A stretch of DNA of 64,000 nt from Pyralis farinalis (taxonomy: Eukaryota; Arthropoda; Insecta; Lepidoptera; Pyralidae). The notes under the pieces were generated by a model. It saw nothing but the letters and a program-made list of their open reading frames with translations. It was not told where the DNA came from and did no database searches. Positions 43,901-58,900 of the stretch are shown here, piece by piece. The translations under genes were made by a program, and so were the position numbers. Location of the stretch: NCBI GenBank assembly GCA_947507595.1, contig OX382272.1, positions 35,488,442-35,552,441 on the forward strand, given 5' to 3'. Within the stretch, counting starts at the first letter, position 1, and each line of letters opens with the position of its first letter.

Positions 43901-46900
43901 GAATTATTATTTGACTAGATTTTTCCCTATACGGGTATTTTTTATTAAATAATGGTGTATTCTAACTCTCACTTGTCATATTTAGTTTGACGCCAGTTGG
44001 CGGGGTGTAACACGTGCAGGTGGCAAGTAACAGAAATAAATAATTTATTTGAGGACATACCAGCAACACGTTATGTTCATCCTTGAAGAGCAGCGGCGTG
44101 GCGGAGGTGGGCCTGCCAGCGCAGGGCGGCGCGGCCGGACACACCTCGGCCGCGTGGACGCACACCTCCACGCAAACCTAACGGTACACGCAGGAGGAGG
44201 AGGTACCAGACGGGATGATGATAAACATTTACCGCGCCCGTTGACAGCACATGTTACACTCATAGAAGAGTCCACGGTGCAACGTTGTCCTTTCATACAT
44301 ATCAAACGTGGGAAGATATGTTGCTAGGACATGTTTGACGTCGCCGCGGAATATCGACACAAACCATTTCCGAAAAATTACGAGCGCAATGTAAATTGGT
44401 TAAGAAATAGTTCTTGATTCACCATAATGCCGAGCCGGTTGAGATTAGTGACAATTGTGGTGAGAAACAATTTGTATCAATGCAAAAAATACATACATAT
44501 CATCACGCCCGTCTCCCATTGGCGTAGGCAGAGACTATGGAACGCCAGGTGCACTGATCCAAACATACCTCTCTCGTCTCTTCCACACTCATCAAACTCT
44601 TCACGCACGCTCTTCGGTTTCGGGTGCTTTGGATTTAGCCCTGTTTCAGTACATCAGCTATTTGATCCATAAGTGTGCATCTATCATCATCTTGCGGCCC
44701 TGCCAATATCTCTACTCTCTCTTGCTCGATATACTTCTTTCGTAACTCTTGTGTCATTAATACTTATCAAATATTCAAGCCATCTCAGCACCCTTTCCAA
44801 TTTTTGTCACTACATCATGTTTCATTCCACATTTTTTTTTATGTATAATAAGTATGTATTTACAAAAAAAAATGTATTTACGTATGTTTATCAGTTGTCT
44901 AGCACCCATAACACAAGCTTCGCTTACTTTGGGGCTAGGTGGCGCTGTGTAATTTGTCTGGCAATATTTATTTATTATTTATTATATAGTTCTCGTACCG
45001 TGTCATTTCTTACTCTATCAATCATTCTAACTCCACAAATACTCCTCAGCGCTCTCATTTTAAAAGCGTTTACCCTACTTGCATGCTTCTTGTGCCATAC
45101 TAGTGATTCACTACCTTATGTCAATAATGTTGCCGTTAATACACCCTGAATAATAATAGCAAGGCGAGCTTTGCTCGGTGTATTGTCGCTCGTTAAAAAA
45201 CTACACAAAACGAGTACCAAAAGTTTGACAAACCATAAACGTTATTGAAGACCGGGAGTCGCGCCGCTGTGACAGTTTCTAATATCAGATTTGACGCTTT
45301 TTTGGTCGTTTATCAAAAAGCAATCAGTGCCGCCAGCGTTCCAATGTGCAACGACAAACAAGCATTTTTTTGGTTCATTCAGCGCGCAATATCGAACTGC
45401 TTCCTGCCGTCAGTTGGCACGAGCCACGTATCGCCGTCACGTGCCACGACAATGACATTCGATGGCCACCCAAACATTTACCGTGATTATTATTTGATAT
45501 CGATAATAAACTCAATATTTTAGTTTAATATAATGTAAAAAAAATGTAAACATGAAGTTTGAAAAATAGATTATATTACATTCAATTATGATGTTTATTA
45601 CACTTACACATAAGATTAGTCACGTGTTCATTTGGAGTAATCTTCGCAATATTTGAAATTTAATTTACTCTAAAGAAAACAAATAAATAAAAAGCTAAGC
45701 TTGTTGTTCTGTGTGTTAGCTGTGTGTTGCGCAGTTTCCCTGTCGATGGCTCGAGTTTGAGCTCCGTAGAGGACGATTGAAAATACGAAACACCTCATTA
45801 GTTGAACCTTGGTTTCTTTAGTTCATTAGGCAGTCTTTTCAAATCTTCAGGAACATTCTTTCTTACATATTGTACACATCTAAAACGTTGCTGCGGTATA
45901 ATAACTTATGTTCTCCTATTAAACAAAATGCAAACTGGTGAACATACCTCAGTAGAGCTCTTTGGTTCGAGGTAGAGTTGGTGTTCGTCCAGCCGGGCCC
46001 GGCGACGCGGCGCGCACCCGCAGCCGGCGCCGCACGCCGCCGGCGGGCCGTCTTCCTCCTCGTTTATGATACTCCACGGACTCTGCGTCTGTGCTGTCAC
46101 AGCAAGAGGCCCGTCGCCGACGTTCTTGATACGGAACCGCTTACGCACCCTATCATGTCACGTTTGTTATATTCTTTTTTTTTTTCAAATTTAATCAACA
46201 TCTACTTGTGGGGCATGCAACAGAGGATCGAAGTCCACGTGAGACAGTGATTAGCTCCTTCCATGCAAGGGATTACTAAAATACAACGCTCGGTCCCTGT
46301 ATTAATTAATTAAACACCGTACAATAAAATTAATACGTGGAAGAGCGATAATGCCACCGATGTAACAAATATTTCTCTTTTATTGTGTACCTCATGACGT
46401 CATTGTACGGCAAGTGCAGAGCGCACAGCTCGACCCGCAGCTCTCGCCGCTCCGGCTGCAGGCGGCCCGCGCGCGGCGCCTGCCGGAGCGACACGTGCTG
46501 CGGGGGCGGCTCCGGGCGGTGCCAGTCCGCGCTGCTTGACAAACACCATTCAACATTATATTGAAGCTTAAAACCTCGATTCTTGGTGTAAACAATTTAC
46601 TCTTATAACACTGCTAGATGTCCTTTACACTACTTGAAAGTTGTTAAATAAATTATTTCAGTATCATTTTTCTTCACGATCATATCAGCTTCATGACTTA
46701 TATCTATTACCTTGACAGATAAGTAGAAATTGTGAACTGGATTTCTAACCATAGGATTTATTTTAGAAGTGTGTTGAACTGGAGTGCTCGTGTAACTAAC
46801 CCCCTGAAGTCCGTGGGGACACACCTCAGCAGCAGCACCGCGTCGGCTGCCACCTCACAGTACGAAGCCGTCAGGGTCACCGTCCACGACGTTGACGCTC

Positions 46901-49900
46901 CAGCTTCCACTATTGACACTTCAGGCTCGACCTATTCAGTAAATTAGACACAGTCGTACAATATATTTACTATAAAGTACACAGGAGAGGTTAAAGCAGC
47001 AAAAGCTGAATTAAAAGTAAAGTTAAAAAAAAAGATGCCTGTACAACTCACACCACATTTCATACAGATAACGAAAAAAGTGTATCTGAAGCGATATATG
47101 ACAAAGTCTACTCGTAAATGTACAGTCAAACCAAATTAGAAAGTCCAACGGCAGATTGGTTTTGCGGAGAATACCATCGAACGGATAAAATACGGTAGCA
47201 CGGTGCCGCTGGACGGGTGTCCTGCTGCTTGGAAGCGTTCTGCTCTGTCATTATTTATTATTGCTAATAGTATCTATTTATGTACATTTTTTAATATAAC
47301 CAACTCCTGTTTTTCCTTCAAGCAGCAAAATATATTTTTTAAGTAATTAATTATAGTCGTTTCCGAGTTTCAGAAATAAAAAATTATGTCGAGACGAACG
47401 CAGTCAGCAAGCGTTATGCCACAAATTTTGCGCAATCTTGACCGCATTTATTCTACTTTCATGCTCTCTATGCCATACACAGCTCTCACTTCCACTACGT
47501 AATCCAGCCATGGCTTCCTCTTTTTCCCCACGGAGGATTCAAGCTCCGCATCCCACCAGGCATCTCCTCACACGTCTCTTTACGCATCATGCTTGTTTCG
47601 CACTGTCCACCATACTTTCTTTTTCCAACATTCATCTACATCTAAGTCGGAGAGACTCGCGTTCGCACGTCTTGCACTGACTAGACAGACTAGACAGGCT
47701 GCGATAGACATTACTTAACCTGCGTGATTGGTTAGAATGACACGCGCAACGACGCCATCTAGCTCCCCACCCCTTACAGTCTCCCAAAACTTCTCGAGCT
47801 CCTGGGGATCAGCAGGGCTCTTGGACCTACTAAATCGTAATCTTTCACACCAGCGGCCAAGCGAGATGAAAGCACGACACCTACGCCAGCGCTGGTATTA
47901 ACGTTCTGGTTCACCTCGGACCACGGAGTCATCATACCACCGACAGGTCTTCGGTGTCGCTTGGTCTCTGACACATACAAAGCATCTAGGCATCTTTCGT
48001 TCATTATATCTACTCATTCATCTTATATTTCATCTTTTAATTCACCTCTCACATTCCATGTGCATAAACCACACTCAGTTCTCCTAGACCCGCCGGGTTG
48101 GGCGTTGCGTAGTGGGCGGCGGCCCCACCGCCTCATGCACCTAACTCCGAACCGACGGCGGATCATTGCGCGTCGCCTTCGGGGGACGTCCTAAACCGCG
48201 TGCCCGTGCGGGTTGAGTCTATAATTGTAGTCAACAGTGTTAGTCTGACAGAGTCACGATGTGCACGCGAGTCGGTCTCGTACAGAAAGTCCCGTGCATT
48301 CAAGTAGAGAAAAGCTGAAATATACTCGGTTCTTATATGGAGACTGCCGTATTTTATTTTTATTATGATGTTTAGAAGATACAGTCCGGTACAGTTTGGG
48401 TACGAAACCCTAAAAAACTTATTTGCTTCCGTAGTTCAGATGAAACTTAGTCATAATCTTTTGTATACATACGAACATACAGACACACAGGCATACTTCA
48501 GAAACGGCACACAGCTCCTGAGAGGTTCTACTACCTTTCAACTAGACCATGGTTATTCGAAAAGGGCGTCAATAGATTACAGGGCTGGCAATGCACGAGC
48601 AATATCTAAAGGCTGCTGTGACTATTTACAATTAAGTAGGCCGTCCTCTTGGCTGCCTGATACCTAAGTGGTATATAAAAAAAAAATGATTTTTGGTTTT
48701 TTATCCAAAACGGAGAGTATAATTTTTTCATCTATTTCTTTTTATTTTATACCATTGAGGTAGCAAAGGAGTGGTATATGGACAACGCCATATACAGGTG
48801 TTACCCATGGGTTGTCTACCCTGTAGGAACCTATTTACGTCTTTTTTAAAGAACTGCATGCTGGAGTCCTAATGGGTAAGGATGAATTCTGTAACCTGTT
48901 TGGGGAAGTACTTCCACCCCATAGAAAACGGCAGCTAAATAATACCTCCTTGTAAGGTTATTGTATTCATACGAGTGAGGATACCAGTAATCTGCTAAGG
49001 TTAGGTTAAACTCTTAAGATTACGTTATTGTGTTAGTAGCAGTCGTGGTATCACGCGAATGATACTTAATATATTGTAAGCATTCATAGGCTAGTAGGCA
49101 TGCTAGTATGCCTCCCGATGTTGTATAAAATAAAATTAAAAAAGAAATTGTCACGAACCCTCGTTCGCTCGTTTCAGTGTCTGTGTTCCGCTTTATAATC
49201 CAATATAAACCACAGCCAATGCCTTACTCTCAATTGCTGAAACCCAGCGATATGTCAGATACGGTAGTAGACCGCACGGGGAGCGGCCGTGGTGGACGAG
49301 CCGATGTCTCAGATCAAGTAGCGATCCTCCGCGCCGGATCACGACTTGATCAGCGAGGTATACCGAGTCGCGTGTTTGTCACACGTCCATCGAGAGAGAA
49401 CGCACCTTGGAGAAAAGTGAGATTATAGCAGTAGGTCTAAAATTCGATGGATCTGCTTTGTATGAAAATCCGTATTCAACGTAACTTTTGTACGAGATGT
49501 AATAGTCTTCTATAAATGATTATGTGCACTCTATTTCAATTTATTTTACATTTTTCACGATGCGTAGCTTTGGCAATCTGGATGGACAATTACGTGTAGA
49601 CGTTCCTGGCGGTCTATATTTTATGTCTGTCAAGACAAATTGTTCCCCGAGAGCGGCGCACTTATTTCCCTCGTGTTTTTACATCGCTTATGATTGTTTT
49701 TGCGACATCATTTGGTGACAATCCATTTCCTCCGAGATTTATTATCGAGGTCTTACATAAAGGTTTATGGTGGTCGTTACTCACACGGCCTTCGATAGAT
49801 CTCTTTTTATGACGGCCGATAAGTTTAGAGGCTCGCTTGCCGCCCGAGGAGAAGCACAACTTTGGAACGTGCCTCGAATGTGTCGCGGGCGCTTCACATG

Positions 49901-52900
49901 CCACAGATGAGGAATGGCGGCAATAACACTGAATGATTCAAGATATTGTTTTGAATTTATTTTTAAATTACCTCGAGTATTGAGAGGCTACGGGCATATG
50001 AGTTTGTAAGTAAATTAATTTTGCAGGTACATGAGAAAGTTTATAAGTATATGTTTTATGTGGATAGTGATTGTTATATCGCAGGGGTTAGTGCCCCGGA
50101 GCAAGAAGGGCCTGTAAGTAAAAATAAAAAGAAGAAAATACCAACGATTTATTAAAAGAAAGAATACGTAATTAGGGGTCGTGGGCAAGGTCGTGGTGGC
50201 GGAGGGTTCGCTACGGTGGACGTGGTGGAGTTCTGTAGACACTCAGCTGTCCGTGGAATTGCAGAATGCACGCCGTAGAAGATGGTAGGACGTGTCACAG
50301 GGGTAGGTTAGGTGCGACGGGGCGTGACGTAGTGGAACAAGCAGCTCCGGTGAAAGCCGGTGTTCCGGCAGCGCACGAGTACCCGTACGGGTGAATCCCA
50401 ATATGTTGATATTGAGGTTTTATATTTAAATCACTGCACTGAGATGGCACTCGTAGTACTTATACAACGAATGGATAGTTTGACTGAGGACTATACCAGT
50501 CTTGTCCTTCCATATATTATACAATGCCTAGATAATTATTGCAGTTGGCTGTTAGTGAAATGAAATGAAATTTCATTTCATAGAATATTCGAAATTTTAA
50601 AATTGTAGACGAACCGACTTCGCGGATGTACAATCTAAATTGAAAATTATTAGAATTATACATTTTTAAAGTACCTAATTTGATAACTTTTAATTATTAA
50701 AAAGTAACATAAAAGAGATTAAATTACGAAATTGCCGTCTTATAGTAGTAGATATTTTGAATTGACATTAAACCTTTATGATATGAATAATAATGTCCCT
50801 AAATAATACCCAATCCGAAGGCTACGACTCTATAAGTACGAAGATCATAAAGGCATGTAAAGATCAAATATGTCATGTATTAGCCTATCTGGTTAACCTC
50901 TCACTACAATTGGGACAGTTTCCAGAAAAACTTGCAGTCTCAATAGTTAAACCGTCACATAAAAAGGGTGAAAAAACTGACATAAATAACTATCGACCTA
51001 TTACTCTTGTTCCTATATTTTCGAAAATCTTCGAAAAGGTTATGTTCAAACAACTCGAAGCATTTTTTAAGAAATTCCAAATAATAAAAACAAATCAACA
51101 TGGTTTTCAAAAAAACAAATCCACAACTCATGCAACATTTGACTTAATTAACGAAGTACTACATAATGTAAATAAAATGAATTACACAACAGTATTATTT
51201 CTCGACATGTCAAAAGCATTCGATACTGTTTCCCATAACCAATTATTAATTAAACTGGAACGGAATGGAATAAGAGGACCTGCACTGACGTGGTTGAAAT
51301 CTTACCTAGAATACAGATTACAATTTGTAGAAATAACTAAATTGAACTGTAAAGACACTATCCAAATGTTTAGATCAAAACTAAGACATAATAAATTTGG
51401 AGTTCCACAGGGCAGCATTTTAGGTCCTCTGCTGTTTCTATTATATATAAATGACTTACCAGATATAACACATCATAAAACAATTTTATTTGCCGATGAT
51501 ATCTCGGTCATAGTGACATCTGACAAAAAATCAAATATAGTTCAACACAAAAATGACATTATCCAAACTTTGACATGTATTAAAGAATGGCTTAATAAAA
51601 ATAATCTTCAATTTAATATCAGTAAAACAAAACTTATAAATTTCAATAACTTTAAAACCCAATCCGTAGACGTAGACTTTTCTGGACAAACGCTAAGTAG
51701 TGCAACAAATACGACATTTTTAGGATTAATTGTAGACCCTAAGTTAAGTTGGAAATATCATATTGAGAAATTGAACAATAAAATAAATGGATTTTCATTT
51801 GCTTTGTACAGATTGACTAGAGTAGCTAACCAAAGTACAGCAATCACCGCTTATTTTGCGTATGTCGAATCAGTGCTTAGATACGGCTTAATCATCTGGG
51901 GAAACGGTAAGGATATAGATAAATTATTCATTACCCAAAAAAGATGCATTCGAGCTCTTGTCCACATTGCACCCGATGTATCGTGTCAACCGTATTTCCG
52001 TTCACTGAACATTCTACCTCTACCTAGCCTTTATATATATGAGGTAGGTAAATTTGTGAAACAGAACATTAATTTATTCGTAACAGCCAAGGAAATATCA
52101 GCGAGGAATAGACGGAACCCTAACAAACTTATATTAAGATCTGTTCCAAAGACACAGCGTTTTTTGAACAATTGTTACAACATGTGCAAAACAATCTTTA
52201 ATAAAATACCAATGCACATTAAGGAACTCCCGCTCAACAGATTCAAAGCAACATTACGTAAATGGCTTTTAGAGAAACTATTTTATAGTGTTAAAGAGTT
52301 CTTAGAGTATAAGGAATAGATACTATATTTATAATTATATTATACTTATAATCGATGCATGGCTTGTATTTCCTGTCGAATTCTTGTGTATTGCAGTTTA
52401 AATATTACATGGAACCAATATAGTTAATTACCTGATAATAAGTTTTGACTACTTTAAAATAGGACTAACAAAACATATCCATAACTATAAATTTGCATGC
52501 TATTAAAAATGGCTAAATAGGTTTAAGCTACTGCATCATGTAATCTAACACCGATATTGTATATTACCCTATTTAAAGCAAATAAAAAATTATTATTATT
52601 ATTTTATTACCTCATCACAATCTTTATATTTTTAAATATAAAATATCGCAAAAAAATACATTTAAAAATATAAAAAAATGGGCACTCGCCGGTAGCGGAG
52701 CGAAGACCCAAGCTACCGGTGGTTAGGGCTCCATAGTGAGGAACTTTCTCACAATGCGGGCCGTGTCCAAAAGAACCGCTTTCTGAATCTGGTTCTTGAT
52801 CCAACTGTCAAGCGAGAGTCTCTCAAGATAACGGTCGAGGCTCTTCGCTATAAGTCCGTTTACTGACACGACTATCGGAACAATAATCGTTGAGTCCACA

Positions 52901-55900
52901 CGCCACATGGCGGTAACCTCGTGAGCCAAGTCTAAGTATTTAGAAAGTTTTTCTTTCTCGGCTTTCACGAGGTTCTCATCATGGGGAATGGTGACATCAA
53001 CGAGAATTGCACGGCTCGCCCCCCGATTTATCAACACAATGTCAGGCCTATTGGCGACAATAGTCCTGTCTGTGATGATAGATCGGTCCCAGTAGAGCGT
53101 GACATTGCCATTTTCGAGAACTGGCGCTGGTGCATACTTATAGTATGGTACCTCAGAGCTTACAAGGCCATATTTAAGTGCAAGTTGCTGGTGTATAATC
53201 CTCGCTACTTGATTGTGTCTATGTAAGTACTCGCCGTTAGCAAGATGAGAACAACCGGAAACTATATGCCTGAGTGACTCGCCGGGACGGTGGCATGCTC
53301 GACAAATGTCGACCGTACCGTCCTTCAGGATATACTTCCGGTAGTTATTCGTCTTGATAACTTCATCCATAATTGCACAGACAAAACCTTCGGTTTCTCC
53401 AAAGAGGTCACCGAAACGTAGCCAGTTTGTGCCTGATCCTTCTAGTTTAATTCTGGGTCTATTTGCAGTCCTAAAAAGTTAGAACTTGTAGTGTTTTGTA
53501 CGACTTGTCCATTGTAGCTTATATTAATTGATTGATTTTTATTATCATTAAAATTCATATTATTTTTACATAAATTTATTTGGAGATTATTCTTATTTAG
53601 CCAGTCTATAATTAATGTCAATGTGTTCATAATTTCTTTTTCATGTTATTCCAGTGTCAGTTTATTGTTTGAAGTCACTACTGTTGATATGACGTCAGCA
53701 AATAGTATTGTTTTATGATTGAGAATATCCGGTAGATCATTTATGTACAGTACGAACAATAAAGGACCGAGCGCACTACCTTGGGGCACTCCGTAGGTAT
53801 GCATTTGTGTATCAGACTTATATATTTGATTCATGTGTTTTATGTTTAACCTTGTCACTTCTACATACTGTACTCTATTGGTTAAGTAAGATTTAATCCA
53901 ATCTTGCTACTTGACAATCGTGCCGTTTCTACTTGCCAACTCCTTTTTGAAATTTATTTGGATTTGCTAAATTGTTGAAATAATCTCCTTCTGACGAACA
54001 AAGAGGTTGTCAAATGTTGTCGTTTTTGGATTTGAATAAGTATAAAACTACGTGGTTAAATAATATATGTAATTTCGAAACGTTAATGTCAATAAATTGT
54101 CACTGTACTTTGTCAAAAATTAATGCTTAATAAAATGTCACTGATTACTGTCACTGCAATCCTTCCAGACGTTGCATGTCCAGGCTGAATCCTTTAGTGC
54201 ACCTTGTCGTCTGGCTTCTGGAAAACCAACCGAGCTTGCCGCGCCAAAACAATGAGAACATCAAAGGGTTTCGAAGGACCAATGTAATAGGCTGCACATT
54301 GCTCAAAATATGTAATTATTGGACGATGTCAGGTGGGGGAAAAATCAAACGACTGTCCTTTATGTACGTTTTTTTGCACTGAAATTAAAACGTAATATAA
54401 AATGCAACAATATTGAAATTGCGCGCGTCAGCATAAATGTTATAATTAATAATGTACAGCAAACAGCGGGTAAAGATACGACTGAGTTTCGTTTGTAGAA
54501 CAGCAGAATGAACCACGTGCAGTGCAAAGTTCTACATGCAGTTCTAAAGATATAGTGAGGTACTTACACCTCAAAATACTTCCTATGTTTAGGCACTACA
54601 CTATCGCTAAGGCTAGCTAAGGCAATAAACAAAATTTACACTTCTTTTGAAAAAATGCCGCAAGATCGAATCTGGGCAAATACTCCACTTTAAAGAGAAT
54701 ACAATACAATGCAACATACAATAAAACGATGCCATTAATGTAATCGATGAGGGCAGTTTGAGAAGACAAGAAGATAGTGCTCGCAATTTCAAAATAAGTC
54801 TGGGACTGATTCTTACAAACTCTAATTGGTGACAACCTGGTCTACTCCATCATAATGTAATTCAATTTAATCTAATAAATATAATCTCAATTTATTCATT
54901 GTTAAGTAAATGATTTTTTAATAATTTTATGAATACAAACATAACCATGTAAATGTTAATCAAACTGTAATTATACATTTTTTTTTTCTTTTTGGCTACT
55001 GCAAATCTGACTCGTCATTTACATCTGTAACTGAAGTGACACTTATCAGTTTACATTCTGTAATATGTGTTATTAAGATTGCGTTAGTTTTAGTTTGTTG
55101 ATGTAACATATAAATAAATCCCCATATAATACAATCTGGAACATGTGTCAAAGCATTACCTTAAAACTCGTATCGCACTGGACCCCATGGTCGGGGGCCA
55201 GGTACAGTTCTATCGCTGTGTCCACTTCTTCACAAACTTCCGAAGAACCAAGTCGACTGGACGCACTGGTGTCGCCGCTCGACGAGCTGTCTGCTGTGGA
55301 AAGAGAGAACGTTTGTAGTGCTTTGAATTAAACAATTTTTAACGGAAGTATCGCGTGTATTATTTATTTTGTTGAACCTGACGTTTCGAACGCTTTGCAG
55401 CGTCAGTGGTCGCAGGAAAGACTAAGGTGATATTTGTCTTACATTAGTTATTCAATTATTACATCTACCGACATAGATGGATTAATTATATATGTATTAT
55501 ACTCGTATATGTAATTATATATGTTCCGATTCACACAAAAATCGCTCACAGTGTCGAACATTTTTTAGTAGATCTCTGGGTTTGTGACTTGATTATTTTT
55601 AGGACTGGTTTGTAGTGCTGGTAACCACTGACTCTACTTCTGCATGCGTCAAAGGAAGATCATTCGAAGTGGCATTTTGCCTGCTGGCATGTTTGCTGCT
55701 GGCAAATTTAGCATTTTAAGGTTCGAACGAATTCATGTAAACTAAATTAATACTATAGCTCTCTTTTAAATTTAGATCTCAATTCAATTGCTTCAATTGT
55801 TCTGGAGAATATTGTATGCACACGAGTCTGCCATGTTTTAGAAAAATATATCTATTTATTCTTTATGCCGCGAGACTTAGCGTAAACAAAGCAAACATAC

Positions 55901-58900
55901 GTTAACAAACTTACAAACTCTTCTATTTCCCTTACTGTATTGTTAGTAGCGTATGGCGACTTGCAATATAATGCTCCAACACAACATGTTACAAGCACGA
56001 TATGTATGTTATAAGCACGATAAATTACCTGTCAGATGTTAAAGGAACGACTCCCCAGGAGCTAACAGGTTCCTCGAAACTGGTTGCGCGAAAAAAAATT
56101 ATTTGATTTCCTATGTTAGTCTCCTATTTGTGTAGGCACAACACGACCTGCTGGTGAAGGCTTTCACGTGAATGATGATGAAGAGCTACTTGTACTTCAC
56201 CCCGGTATCGCTTACTCGCGTAGTCTCGTACATTCCCTGTAGTCGCTGACTTGTTAGGGATCCTTGCATTTCCTTACTAGCAATTTACTAGCAAAAGAAC
56301 AAACGAAAACCACACACTACGAAAAAGGAACAACATTCATAATGTGTAATAGTAACAAAGTTAGGAATTATTAAGTACGTACTCAAAGACATCGCCGTCG
56401 GCCATCTGTACTATATTGAAATGGTCGTATGTTGCCGCTTATTCTTAGACGCAGCTTAAAATTTCCACACCTCATGTAATAAGTAATCCAATGGCAAATA
56501 ATAAAAACGTCACAAAAACAAAACACAATATACTCCCCAAACCGACGATGTCTTTTTATACTTTATTGTTTTTGATTTATTTTAAAAATGGTAGTATAAA
56601 TCTGGCAAACTTAAAAGCAATTTAAGAAATAATACAAATTCTGTTTACAATACATCTATATAAATTTGACAAAGTATTCTGGTTTTTCATTGTCATTACG
56701 AATAATGTTATGGCATGGTCCGTGTTTCAAATGAAAACCAATGTAAGAAACTGAGCCCTTCGTAGGTATACAATTTCCTCAAATTACGTTCATTGCTCTC
56801 GCCGTGTACTTCACTCCACAATTTCTTTAAATTTGTGTTCAAATTAAATTTGTTGCTCTCGCCGTGTTCTTTACAAATTCTGACAAGTAGGTACTTTTAT
56901 GTTCTTCACTTCAATTCCAGGTAAAAGATAACAGGATAAAAAATCTTTATGTGCCATCGGGCCCTCGCGGATACTTAGACATGTCTTACATTTCTTTAAA
57001 TATAATCTTACCGTATTTTATTTATTTGCAATAGTTTTCATTCTTAACTACCAGCATTTGGGAAATGATAATTGTCAAAAAAATTGCCAAAAGCTTTTTT
57101 CAAGTCGTTAATTAATATTACGGTAAATTTGTGGTATAATATCTGTATACAATACAATACAATACAGTAATAGTAAAGTAATAACAAACATGTCAAGTGA
57201 TGAAATTAAATAAATATAAATATGTGTATTAAATAATTTTCAATAATTATTGACAGTCAGATATTATTCAATTCTATACAGTGCGTAAAAAACAATTTTG
57301 ATGTGTATTTTATTACAAAGTCGAATATTATTTACAACAAAAAAAAGATAATAAAAAGATGAAAATCTATATTTGCCACTTAAACACGTCTTACATTTTT
57401 GAAATATAATCTTATTGTATCTTATTAAATTCTCCTATGTCACTATTTTTCTTTTCGATTTGCTAGCCTTTCAGAAATGACCATTGGCGAAGAACAAACA
57501 AACAAATTTGCCAATATAAGTCTCTTTTAAAAATGTCAATTAGATACTACAATAAATTCACATCCGCATATTGGTACAATAATGATATCAAATGGTAGAA
57601 TTAAAAATTAATAAGGACAAGGCATTTGTGCTGAATTATGTCCTGATATCTATATCAGTTACGTAATCATCAATTCTATAATAAGCCCTTTTTACAGAGA
57701 GTATTTTTAATAACTAAGAACTAATGTAAGGATTACGATTGATGATGAAGTGTTGGAACAAGTGGATGAGTTTGTATATCTTGGATGTGCTTTCAGCAGG
57801 GATGGAAGGTACACCGCAGATGTGGAAAGACGAGTGAATGCTGGGAATAGTGTGAATGGAGCGTTGGGAAAACTGGGAAAACAGAATTGCAATTTACTAG
57901 ATTTAGAATTTTGTTGTTTAAATAAGATTTAATGAAATTTTCAGCTCTCTCTCTCCTACTCCGTAAAGTAATGAAGTAAATATATTTGCACACGGCGCTC
58001 TCACCCCGCCTTCTCCATCGAGGTTCACAATTTCCATCGAACGGAGTATTTCAATTGACAATTGCTTTGAAATTGCGACTAATAAATTCGATGCAAATTC
58101 CAGTTCAAATGCATTCAGACATCCTTTGAGAAATAATTTCGAGCGTAGCGGTCCTAGCTCCGTTGCCATGGACGGCTTTATGCAACAAATACACTTTGTT
58201 AATCCTATTTTACTCTGTCGCTGTTTGACATCTTTGTTAAAGCAATTCCTGGAGCCGATTAGTTACTTTTTATTTATTATACGTCAAGCACAAAGGCGAT
58301 CAAAACGTTTATTCGCGTATGAACGCTGGTTAAGGTCTTCTGTAAGGTGTAGATATCTCTTCTATATAAGCGTTAAATATCTCTGTATTCTATGTCTCTA
58401 AGAATACCTCGTTTTAATTTAATAATAAATAAATACCTATGTACAAATTACACATCCTCCAAACTAAGCATAATATTATGAGTACCAGACAAATGATATA
58501 AATATTTTTTTTTTGTCAATACATATAGTACGTAGAAAATATTAATAACAATTTATGCGAATAATCACGCTCAAATGTATTGTGCAGGAATTAAATACGC
58601 GACATTTACTATCAAAATTGCTGTTATAGTCGCTCGACTATAACGGCAATTTTGATCGCCTTATTTATCAAAGAAAGCGTCATATTTAACAGAGTATCGT
58701 GTTGGCAGCAAGCATAAAAACTTTAGAAGCTCTCAAAATTAACCGCAAAAGTTATTAACCGTAATGTAATCTAGCAGTTTGCAAATTAACGCTACCTAGG
58801 CCAGTTAGTGTCATGGTTATTGATTACATTTCCATTTGAAATTCAAATTCATAATTCATCGTTTTGTGCAGACTTTGATAGTTTCTCGTCGGGTTCTCAA

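Noticed and set aside
49662..49904. 80-codon minus-strand ORF
   Set aside because: No recognised similarity, and it does not fit the phase or style of the host gene exons.
50160..50240. Possible RGG-box RNA-binding protein
   Set aside because: A short GGTCGTGG-type repeat in a frame soon closed by stops, with no splice-flanked exon.
52723..53370. Host gene encoding a 215-residue protein
   Set aside because: The zinc motif and PD...D endonuclease pattern identify it as the C-terminus of an RLE-type LINE.
55378..55412. Hammerhead-like TTCGAAAC sequence on the minus strand
   Set aside because: The CUGANGA core is absent (CTGACGC instead), so it does not fit the fold.
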